A DNA stretch of 20,718 nucleotides from Reclinomonas americana ATCC 50394 (Eukaryota; Jakobida; Jakobea; Jakobida): NCBI GenBank assembly GCA_048213135.1, contig PS015380.1, positions 5,487 to 26,204 of the forward strand. Reading direction: 5' to 3'. The position numbers were made by a program, and so were the translations under genes. Every line of letters starts with the position of its first letter. Position 1 is the first letter of the stretch. The notes beneath the pieces were generated by a model. It saw nothing but the letters and a program-made list of their open reading frames with translations. It made no database searches and had not been told where the DNA came from. Positions 12,849 through 20,718 of this stretch are shown here, in pieces.

Positions 12849-14105
12849 TCATGTCTCGTGCATCTTCAACAAATCAAACACTTGCCGCGAGTACCCGTTC
12901 GATTGCAGCCATTCCTGCGTGAGGCGAGAGGAGGTGAGCAGAGAAGGCAAAGGGAATGACGCAGACTCTTGCGGGGCCTGTCACTTCTCACTCCGCCTGC
13001 CGTTTGACAGGACACATAATTCTTCCCTAAACAGCAATCGCTATCTGCGCCACTGCCTTCTTCTCTTGCGTGTTTGCAAGTGCATTCCATTCTCATAATC
13101 AAGGCGCTTCTTCTCTCTCCTACCACCTAGTCCTCACATGAGTGCACACCTCCCTTCTTCTCAGCCTTGAATCTTGCCGCACTTGGCTTTCTTTTTCTCT
13201 TTTCATCTACATCCTCATCCTCGCGAGCGTGCACACCTTTCTTCTTCTCATGCTTGACATTCACCTCACGTCACTCACGCACTCTCTCCCACTTCCTTGT
13301 TCTCGCGAGCTTAGCCACAGTCCGTCTTCTCAAGGTAGACGCTCACCGCACACCTCACTCACGTCACTCACACACTCTCCCACTTCTTGCTCTGGCGAGC
13401 GTGCACATCTTCCTTCTTTTCATGCTTGGCATACATCACACCTCACTCACGTCACTCACGCACTCTCATTCGCTGACTCTCGCTCGCACTCTCCCCACTT
13501 CTTGTTCCGGCGTACGCAGCCACAGTCCGTCTTCTCGTGTATGAATTTCACAGCACTTCTTGCACTCGCGATAATTCCCTCCATCCTCGTCCTCGCATTG
13601 GTGCACACTTCTTCTCCCAATGCTTATGATAACCTCACTGCTCTCTCGTCCTCCCGCTCACGTACGCACTCGCTCGCACTCTACCCACTTCCTTGTTCTC
13701 GCGTAATTACCACAGACCGTCTTCTGATGCTTCTCTCACTTCACTTCTGCCACACACATACACTCTCTCCCCACATTCTCATACTCGCGAGTGCACACCA
13801 TTCTTCTTCTCATGCTTGACATACATCGCACCACTCTCTCGCCACTCCCACTCACGTACTCACTCCTCTCACATACTCATTTCCGAGTCCACTCCTTCTC
13901 CACTAATCTCGTTCTCTTTCCCATCCTACCTTCTCCCTCTCCCTCCCTCTTTCTGTTTTCCTTCCTTCCCTCTCACCTTGAATGCATCCTTTACATGCTG
14001 CTGTATTTCGGCCGTGCATCCCAACTCCTGTCCCCGAGCCTCGGCACGACTCTGTGCAACATCAAAGCAGCAGTGAGTCAGCGACAACCCATGGACAGGA
14101 GGACA

Positions 14106-14182
<77 letters not shown>

Positions 14183-17100
14183 CTACTACGACGACGACNN
14201 NNNNNNNNNNNNNNNNNNGCAACGCATCAAAGTAGGCCTCGGGAACGACAAACGGATTTCCCTGTTGAGCACTGTCAGCATTCTAGCGAACGACAAAAAT
14301 TGCAACACAAAGACACACACAACTCTTGTGTCGCCAGCCATCTCAAACGGCACCACAAACGTGAAGAACTCTTGCGGATCCAGCATCTGGCACACTTCGT
14401 GTGGAATTGAGTCGCCTGCACATTCGAAACATGAGCACCATCATTTCTCTGAACATTAAGCAGCACCATCCTCACCATGTGTGGGCACCAGCGGCTTGTC
14501 CCACTTGCTGAGGTGGGGATTCACGCCGGCCTGCACCAAGTGCTCCTCCAACGCCGCGTAGTACGTGTTGTACGGCGCCAGATGGAGGCCGCGGCAGGAG
14601 GGCGCCACCACCGGGTACAGATTGACACCTACGTAGGCCACCGAGTCGAGCACGTTGCTGAAGGAGGCGCCACGACATGGCGCCAGCAGCTGGATCTTCT
14701 CCGAGTGCTCGACCGACAGTGCGCCGCTGACCGGTCCGAGCACGATCGTGCATCGTCGGCAGCCGAAAATGGACACCGATCTGGGGGGTATGAGGAGAAG
14801 GAGGGGTTGGGCAAAGAAGAGACTTGACTCGCGCCCTCTCACCATCTCTATGGTGCATACAGTGGATCTGCTTCGTTCTTTTTCTCTGTCTCCTCTCTTG
14901 CTTTCTGCTTGGCTTCACTTTTCACCACTCTGCTGGTTGTTGATTACCTCCAAACAAACTAGTGTTTCACTCGCGCGGTATACTCACTCTCTCTCGCTCA
15001 CCATCTGTCTTTCTCACATTCTCTTGCAATTATTTTCACGAATTATCAGGTGTCTGTTGTTTCTTCTGCTCCTTTCTTCCTCGTTGTCTCTTTCATCACA
15101 CAGACAAACACACTGCGTCTCTCACTCGCACAGAAGACTCCCGCTTTCCTCTATTCCATCACTGTACCCCTATCGCTTCTCTCTCTCTCTCTCTCTCGCA
15201 CACAAACACAATTGTCTTCTTCTCTCACTTCTTCACTGTTTGTCTGCTTGCATGTTTCTGCTCTTCCCTTTCTTTCTCCTTCAGCTTGTCGCTCTCTACT
15301 AAGACGCTGTGTTTGTCACTTGCGCAGGAGATTCACTCTTCTTGTCTTTTCCGTCTGTCTGCCCATCTCGTTTCTCACTCACTCGCATACGTTCACATTG
15401 CCTTCTTTTCTCACATGCTTCGTTCCCTTCTTGATCGTGTCAGTTTGTGTGTTTCAGCTGGTCCCTTTTTCCTACTCTCCTCTCTCTCTCTCTCCCTGTC
15501 GCTCTCTATCTCACATAATCTCACCTCGTCTATCATTCTATAATTTCATCTAATCCTCAGTTCAATCTCGACATCGCTTCTGCAATATCTTCCCCTTACC
15601 CCGTTCCCGCTTCCCCTTCCCCCCTTCCCCCTTTCCTCCCTTCCCCCCCTTTTCCCTTCCTCCCTCCTCACCGCAGCGGTCCCAGCAGATAAATGTAACA
15701 CGACGTGGCACCAAAAATGCGCACATCCACATTGGCCAAATCGTCGGCCGACGCCGTGCGCAGAATGGTGGTCTTTGACAGATTGGTGAGCGACAAGAGA
15801 CCCGCAGTGACCGTGGCCTTGTGTGTTGGTGGCTCCATTGGTCTCCACGAGCAGCCGGTGAGCGCAGAGTTGAGGGCACGCTGCGACGTGTGCAGGGTGG
15901 TGAGCATTGTGCGAAATGACTCCTGTATGCTTTCCTCTCACCTCGACAGCGGCAGTGGAACAGGGAAGTGGTGGCAGTGCGTGTCGCAGCGGGTGTCCAC
16001 GATCGCCGTTCTGAAGAATGAACTCCAGGTTGCGTACCGAGGCCTCGTCAATCTGCAGGAATCGCAGTAATTAATAAAAGTGCAATCCCGATCAGTATTA
16101 CAATGTAAAACTGCACCTGATCCGTGGCGCCATTGGCCAGCAGCAGGAACTCGTGCAGACTGCGCTGAATGTACGAACGGAAACTGTCGCCGAGTGCCGA
16201 CTGCAGTGAGGCGATGTGAGAACGATACCGCACGCGACGACGGCGGCGGCAACTGTGACGGGTGTGGAACCTTTTGTGCAAAGGCGGCACTCTTGCTTGG
16301 TGAATGTGAGAGTGGTGAGCTTGCGCCCGACGGCGATGGCTCGCTGCTGTCCTGTGCATTCGGCCATCTGCGGAGGAGTAGCGTGAGATGACTTGATGCA
16401 AGAATGATGCTGTGTGTACGCAGGGCAGACGCAACGTGGCATCCATGTGTTGCCGCGGACTGCGCGTTGTGGAGCGCACAAACAGCTGGCAACCAAGGAA
16501 CAGGGCGAACTTTTCTTTTGGTGCCGCGCGATACTTTTCAAAGTCATCGACTGCGGACGATCGATTGATCAGCACCGACGCGCACCGTGGCGAAAAAACA
16601 AAAGAACGCAACTTTCACCGGCCTCCCGTGCTCCTAGTTCCTCACGCGTGCGCAACACAAACTCCTCCGACGGAGCGCTCTCCAGCATCAAGAACAACTC
16701 GAACAGACTGGCCAACAGCAAGGAAATGAGGGGCAGGACGGACGAGTGTGAGAGGAAACGGGAGGTGACGCAACACTCGCGCCTGGCTCTCCGACAGTCG
16801 CAGTGACTCTGCAGCAGTCTCCATCCATTCCCAGAATCTGCGGGGCGGATCAGCAGCAGAGCGAAGAAGAGAAGCACAGCACAGCGATGCAACAAAGCAC
16901 AGCAGAGCGATGCAGCGAAGCACAGAGCGATGAAGCGAAGCACAGCAGAGCGATGCAGCGAAGCACAGCAGAGCGATGCAGCGAAGCACAGCAGAGCGAT
17001 GCAGCGAAGCACAGCAGAGCGATGCAGCGAAGCACAGCAGAGCGATGCAGCGAAGCACAGCAGAGCGATGCAGCGAAGCACAGCAGAGCGACGCAGCGAA

Positions 17101-18139
17101 GCACAGCAGAGCGACACAGCGAAGCACAGCAGAGCGACACAGCGAAGCACAGCAGAGCGACACAGCGAAGCACAGCAGAGCGACGCATAGCAGAGCGAAG
17201 AAGCGAAGCACAGCAGAGCGACACAGCGAAGCACAGCAGAGCGACACAGCGAAGCACAGCAGAGCGACGCAGCGAAGCACACCAGAGCGACGCATAGCAG
17301 AGCGAAGAAGCGAAGCGCGAAGAAAAATGTACAGAAGCTGCCACCACCCCAGCGATCCATCTCGTCCACCCTCCACTGTGCACGCAACTGCAGCTCCGGC
17401 GGCCACTCCGCCACCAACCGCAGCAACGCCGCAAAGTTGTACGTCGGCGGCAACGCGATGTGCAACAGACCGCACTCGAACACTGCCGAGCGCACGACAA
17501 CCTCCGCCTGTGACGACGCAGAAGCTGTGCCTCCCGTGGCTGTGGAAGACGACGATGATGATGATCCGCCAGAGGAGCCGAGCTTGCCGCCCTGCAAGCG
17601 TGAATGACAAGTGGTGAGAGAGAGAGAGAGGGTGAAGATGTGCAAGGATGTGATCGATGTCTTGCTGGAATGAAAGAGTGAAATGTGTGCGAGTGTGTGT
17701 GTGTGTGTGTGTGGAACTGGGGGTGAGAGAAGTTCGTGAATGAGACAAGACGAGCAGATTGAAGAGGGACTGTTACTGCATGTGAAACGCGGTGCAACAC
17801 AAAGCGTGTGTCTGTGTGTGTATGAGAGAGAGAGAAGAGAACGATATTGAGATAGATGATGCAACACACGTGTGCATTTGTGTCTGCTTGCGAGTAAAGA
17901 TAACAACAGACAGCAAGCAGCCTGTCTGCGTGCGTGTGTGTGCGAGTGAGAGTGTGTATGAGAGAGAGAGACTCAACTCGTCCACCACCAGCCGACGAAA
18001 AGGCACCACTACTCGCACTCACAGTAGAGCTGCCTCCACGACTTCCAGCACCAGCAGCAGAAGAACCACCTCCACTACCAGTGCCACCAGCAGAAGCAGC
18101 AGGCGTGCTGCTCACGTTCCCAGTGCGTCGAGTGGCCAT
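12849..18139 (-). CDS. TBCCD1: TBCC domain-containing protein 1 (TBCCD1), 14 exons
   Basis: Relative of tubulin cofactor C and RP2; in animals and algae TBCCD1 acts in centrosome or basal-body positioning. Exons: 18139-17978, 17591-17389, 16837-16775, 16707-16613, 16550-16436, 16367-16271, 16200-16117, 16052-15942, 15922-15672, 14780-14476, 14415-14324, 14261-14224, 14049-13977, 12914-12849. These total 1755 bp and 584 aa; animal TBCCD1 is about 555. Residues 1-85 are a Gly/Ser-rich extension. Then come HIALPPTYNFAALLRL, the N-terminal helical part (SESQARVLFELFLMLE), and a beta-helix TBCC domain (about 365-495) with VDVRIFGATSCYIYLLGPLR, CTIVLGPVSGALSVEHSEKI and LHLAPYNTYYAALEEHL. The C-terminal tail has QEFFTFVVPFEMAGDT and EWLQSNGYSRQVFDLL. 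All phases agree. Intron 8 is modelled at 19 nt. Intron 12 crosses a 20-N gap. Confidence 0.94.
12915..13976 (-). other. TBCCD1 intron 13 with degenerate minisatellite
   Basis: 1062 nt between donor GTGAGA (13976) and acceptor ACGCAG (12915). From about 13140 to 13830 it holds degenerate tandem units of roughly 170-200 bp. The segment gcgagcgtgcacac followed by cttcttctcatgcttgacat recurs near 13223, 13395, 13598 and 13787. A second segment, ccacagtccgtcttct, recurs near 13315, 13520 and (changed) 13710. No exon is visible inside. Confidence 0.8.
14107..14180. repeat. (CA)n microsatellite beside a gap
   Basis: AC run followed by tactactacgacgacgac and then a 20-N gap (14199-14218), inside TBCCD1 intron 12. 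The gap begins five bases after the start of that intron's donor (GTTGC then N). Confidence 0.95.
14781..15671 (-). other. TBCCD1 intron 9
   Basis: 891 nt, donor GTGAGG at 15671 and acceptor CCCCAG at 14781. On the plus strand it is CT-rich, so the transcript is purine-rich. No exon or RNA gene is recognised. Confidence 0.85.
15923..15941 (-). other. Putative 19-nt intron in TBCCD1
   Basis: Minus-strand GTGAGAGGAAAGCATACAG separates exon 8 (ending AAVE) from exon 9 (starting ESFRTML). Its length is not a multiple of three, and the frame after it is the one that carries TBCC homology. Reading through instead gives an unrelated His-rich frame. A 25-nt version starting GTCGAG two codons earlier is also in phase. 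Confidence 0.6.
16870..17320. repeat. 23-bp minisatellite in TBCCD1 intron 2
   Basis: About 19 tandem units of 23 bp, each containing gcgatgcagcgaagcacag or a variant with gcgacacagcgaagcacag. Units are nearly perfect from 16945 to 17180 and more variable at the ends. It lies between donor GTTGCGT at 17388 and acceptor CCGCAG ending at 16838. The unit length is not a multiple of three and no stop occurs, so several frames stay open on both strands. It is not coding. Confidence 0.95.
17592..17977 (-). other. TBCCD1 intron 1
   Basis: 386 nt, donor GTTGAG and acceptor CTTGCAG. It contains short GT/GA-rich stretches (for example gtgtgtgtgtgtgtg near 17697-17711) and nothing that looks coding. 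Confidence 0.85.
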
Positions 18140-19256
18140 GGCGCGAAAAAACGACAGAGAAACAAAACAAACTTTCTTGTGCGTGTGACTGTGTGCTTCG
18201 ACGATCGCTCTCTCTCTCTTTCTCTCTGTCTTGTTGTGTTGCTGTTGCGCTGATACACACAAGAGCGCGCGATGTGATGTGACGATGCACCGTTTGCGCG
18301 AGCACGTGCATTTGTCTGCGATTGGCCTCGATTTAACATAATTGCGGCCGATCGGCAGCGGCAACAACAGCAGCTTTACTAGTTCAAGCAGCAGCACAAC
18401 TGCATGATAATCACCATCTTGAGTTGAGCACCGGGAGCGAAGACTTTCCGGAAAACAATTGCATGAATTCGAATTCGAAATGCGTGCTTGTTTCATGCCG
18501 GCGTTTCTGCAACCGGATGCGGCGCAACAACAACAAAAAACTTCACTAATCCATGCAGCACCGCAGCTGCGAAATAATCAGCATTTCGAGCGAGCACCCG
18601 AAGCACAAGCTCTACGGGAAAGTTTGAAAGAATGCGAATTCGAAATGTCACAGCTGGCGTTACTGCAACGTGGTTGCACGTAGAACGATGGGGTTGAGTT
18701 CGATAGGCAGGTGTTATTAAACTGCCGTTGCGGCCCGCGGCTGTGAACTCCTCGAAAAACGGAAAATACTTCGTATCGAATTCGTACATTCATCACCAAG
18801 CGGATCCAAAAGCCCTCGAGTCGAATCCTTTCCCGGAATTGCTTAGCCACTCCTACCAACCATGGTCGAAAAAGCACAGCAGCTCTTCTCCGTACGGCCG
18901 TCTTTTCTTTCGAACTCAAGAAGCAAGACATGGCCAGGCTGTCGACGTTTGCGAATTGCGATTCATTGGAAAGCCGCTACATCCGCGTGTGCCAACCCAA
19001 TGTGCAATGCTCTACACCGCGCAGGAGCCTCGCAGCTTTCTGACTTCGCCATCCACGGATCCGCACAACGTCGACGTCGTTGAATTCAACTCTTCAACGC
19101 ACACCGCCGTCAACGCACGCACGCACGCACACACACAGCGCACACCACCACAACAATCGCGAAACCGACACACTCCATTCCACGCACGAGGCGGACACGG
19201 AACGTCGAAAAAATTACAAAACACACACACGCAAGCATACACACAACGCACACACA
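18140..19256. other. Intergenic region between divergent TBCCD1 and FHA genes
   Basis: 1117 bp holding both upstream regions. Unlike most non-coding DNA here, 18330-19090 is almost free of dinucleotide repeats. It contains a diverged tandem duplication (18350-18690) and several small palindromes such as gttgaattcaac at 19079-19090. I find no exon with family resemblance. The sequence turns CA-rich from 19110 to the FHA start. Confidence 0.65.
18350..18690. repeat. Diverged tandem duplication, about 166-bp unit
   Basis: Corresponding points are ctgcatgataatca (18400) and ctgcgaaataatca (18567), and gaattcgaaatg (18471 and 18636). These give shifts of 165-167. Both units begin with a cagcaacaaca-like stretch and share the order of motifs, but many bases differ. 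Confidence 0.75.
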
Positions 19257-19741
19257 ATGGCCAGCAATCGCAAAGCCGAAGGTCAGTGCCACACAACACA
19301 CACACACTCTCTCTTACACACACACAAACGCACAATGCAAAAATTACGAATGTGCACGGCGGCTCCCCTCTCTCACTCTCTCACACTCTCACACATAACA
19401 CACACAGGCTTTGCCAAGCTCATTGGACCCGACTTTGAGTATCTGGTGCAACGCATGAGCATCACCTTTGGGCGGTTTCCTGCAGCAGCAGCAGCCGCGG
19501 CCGCAGCTGCTGCCGCCAAGTCGCCTCCTTCCGGGGATGTGAGCGCAGGCGCAGTGTCTTCTTCTTCTTCGTCATCCTCCGACTCTGTGGATGTGTATGT
19601 GGGACGCGACAAGAAGCTGTCGCGGAAGCACGGGAGGATCTACTATGATGTGGAACAGAGGCGATGGATGGTGCAAGTGATTGGTCGCAATGGGTTGTGT
19701 GTCGATGGGAAGGAGTTGAGTGTGGCGGGCACAGGGGGAGG
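19257..19741 (+). CDS. FHA-domain protein, first two exons, partial
   Basis: Forkhead-associated domains bind phosphothreonine peptides. Exon 1 (19257-19281) encodes MASNRKAE plus one base; exon 2 (19408-19741) continues GFAKLIGPDFEYLVQRMSIT. The intron (126 nt) has donor GTCAGT and acceptor ACACAG, phase 1. The opening GFAKL..DFEYL is typical of the subfamily with plant FHA2, yeast Fhl1 and animal FOXK. Key residues are present: GR (30-31), SRKH (80-83) and RNG (102-104) in VIGRNGLCVDGKEL. Between strands 1 and 3 lies an insertion of about 35 residues, 12 Ala followed by a Ser run, in the place of a short loop. Exon 2 probably ends at donor GTACAG (19742), before the last FHA strands; the remaining exons lie beyond the window. 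Whether a forkhead domain follows cannot be seen. Confidence 0.85.
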
Positions 19742-20191
19742 GTACAGGGAGAGAGAGCAAGAGAGCAAGAGAGAAAAGCGTGTGTGAGAGAGATGAATGA
19801 GATGAATGAGAACGCAGAGAGAACGTGTCTGTGCGTACCTAAGTCTTTATGCACCAGGGAGTAGCTGCAAGCAGTGTGTGAGTGTGAGTGTGAGACTGTG
19901 TGTCTCTATCGCTCGCTCCACTCGGAGATTTGCTCGTGATTAGTGTCGCTGTGCGGGTTTGCTTCGTCGTGCCGCCTTCTCACGCGCGAAAAGCAGTTTG
20001 CGAGATTGCACAGCTCACTCTCTCTCTCTCCTCCACGTTGAGAAACCCTCGTTCTGCGATCTGTGTTCTGTGCGTGTGCGCGTGATATGTCTGTCCTCTC
20101 TCGCTTGCATCTCTCGGAGTCTTGCATGCGCAGTGCGGGTTGCTTCCACTTGCCGCCCTCCCGCGTACGAAGCAGTTTGCGAGATTGCGCA

Positions 20192-20228
<37 letters not shown>

Positions 20229-20718
20229 AAATGAGGCAGCCTTTCTCTCGCATGCTTCTCGTGCTTGCATGTACCCGGCTTTGCAGCCACCAGCAGCTTG
20301 AGAGAGGTGGCTTCTTTGTTATGCCTGTTCTGGCAGTAGAAGAGAGAGAGAGAGACACGTGAGAGACGCTCTTTAACTTCCCGTTTGCGCCTTGATAACA
20401 GAAAGAACTCGTTTACGAGAGAACGTTCTGTGCTTGACATACAGGCAGACTCGAGCGAAGAAAGTGATCGTTGCAGACGTGCCAGGAAACGTAGTCTATC
20501 TTGCTCATCTTCCCGAAACACTCTTTGTCTCTTTTATGTTTCTCTTCCGTTCCTTTTTCTCTCTTTCTTCCTTCTCCTGAGAGTGGGAGTGCGTATGTAC
20601 GCGTGTGCGTCGTACAAGCGCCATCTCACTTGCGTGATTTCTCTCTGTAGCTGTCGTGTTCTCTTTGCCATTCCACACTCACTCGTTTTCATCTCGCGCA
20701 CCTTTGTTCCCTTTCGAT
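19742..20718 (+). other. FHA gene intron 2 or downstream sequence, no exon recognised
   Basis: 977 bp to the right edge. It should lead to an exon completing the FHA fold, but no frame resembles those strands. It contains a 179-bp tandem duplication and CT-rich stretches (20200-20226, 20550-20580). Confidence 0.6.
19930..20225. repeat. 179-bp tandem duplication
   Basis: The segment gcagtttgcgagattgc followed by cagctca and a CT run occurs at 19993 and 20172, a shift of 179. The preceding tgcgggtttgcttc/tgcgggttgcttcc and tgccgcc stretches match too. A faint third unit may follow (20240-20310). Confidence 0.85.

Noticed and set aside
12756-12959. Plus-strand open frame over the TBCCD1 last exon
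   Set aside because: No family resemblance, and antisense to an exon that matches the TBCCD1 C-terminus (EWLQSNGYSRQVFDLL).
16613-16707. Donor GTTGCG inside TBCCD1 exon 4 (after GAGGAGTTTGT)
   Set aside because: Its phase (2) does not match the next acceptor (phase 1), and the seventh base is C. The later GTTGCGT after GGTGAAA fits both.
16803-17297. Repeat protein with a 23-residue unit rich in Ser, Ala, Gln and Arg
   Set aside because: Translation of the 23-bp minisatellite in TBCCD1 intron 2; the opposite strand is also open in several frames.
5990-17320. CRISPR-like arrays
   Set aside because: The repeats are contiguous minisatellites without unique spacers, and the genes around them are eukaryotic and intron-bearing.
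18459-18683. Plus-strand 74-residue open frame with an internal duplication
   Set aside because: Not called as a gene: no recognised family, no supported splice sites, and the first repeat unit is not in the same open frame. Kept as a finding.
18800-18840. tRNA T-arm look-alike (gagtcgaatcc)
   Set aside because: No matching acceptor, D or anticodon arms can be folded around it.
18728-19083. Open frames on both strands between TBCCD1 and the FHA gene
   Set aside because: Several overlapping frames of similar length, none with a recognisable motif; the longest plus-strand one runs into CA-rich DNA.

Overview
This is nuclear DNA from a single-celled eukaryote whose lineage I cannot fix from the sequence. 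The genes are split by many spliceosomal introns (35 modelled). The proteins are eukaryote-specific: an ER Derlin, a conventional kinesin, the centriole-linked TBCCD1, a mitochondrial complex III chaperone and an FHA protein. The standard genetic code fits every gene. The non-coding DNA is dominated by (GA)n, (CA)n and (CT)n tracts and minisatellites, and all four assembly gaps (runs of N at 640-1411, 2794-3705, 4822-4841 and 14199-14218) sit beside such tracts. Finding TBCCD1, kinesin-1 and a complex III assembly factor together suggests a flagellated or centriole-bearing organism with respiring mitochondria (inference).

Layout. 1-1894: 5' end of a minus-strand kinesin-1 gene that runs off the left edge. 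1989-5722: complete minus-strand Derlin, 7 exons, 258 aa. 5723-6592: intergenic DNA with a 16-bp minisatellite. 6593-11187: four tandem minus-strand copies (A-D) of a three-exon gene for an unrecognised protein of about 70-76 aa. 11254-12687: plus-strand UQCC1/CBP3-like chaperone, 5 exons, 242 aa, divergent from copy D with only 66 bp between start codons. 12849-18139: minus-strand TBCCD1 homologue, 14 exons, 584 aa. 18140-19256: intergenic DNA with a diverged tandem duplication. 19257 to the right edge: first two exons of a plus-strand FHA-domain protein.

The genes do not form a pathway. They are unrelated housekeeping genes packed closely (66 to 161 bp between several neighbours), while their introns are swollen with simple repeats.

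Two things stand out. First, the 5' splice sites fall into two classes: 15 of 35 introns begin with the same heptamer GTTGCGT, most of the rest with GTRAG-like sites. Second, the four-copy family of small proteins matches nothing I know. Its copies share intron positions and phases, introns grow in size along the array, and blocks of intron and upstream sequence are conserved. Exon models were built by hand: the reading phases of all adjoining exons agree, and the Derlin, UQCC1 and TBCCD1 models give protein lengths near those known for the families.
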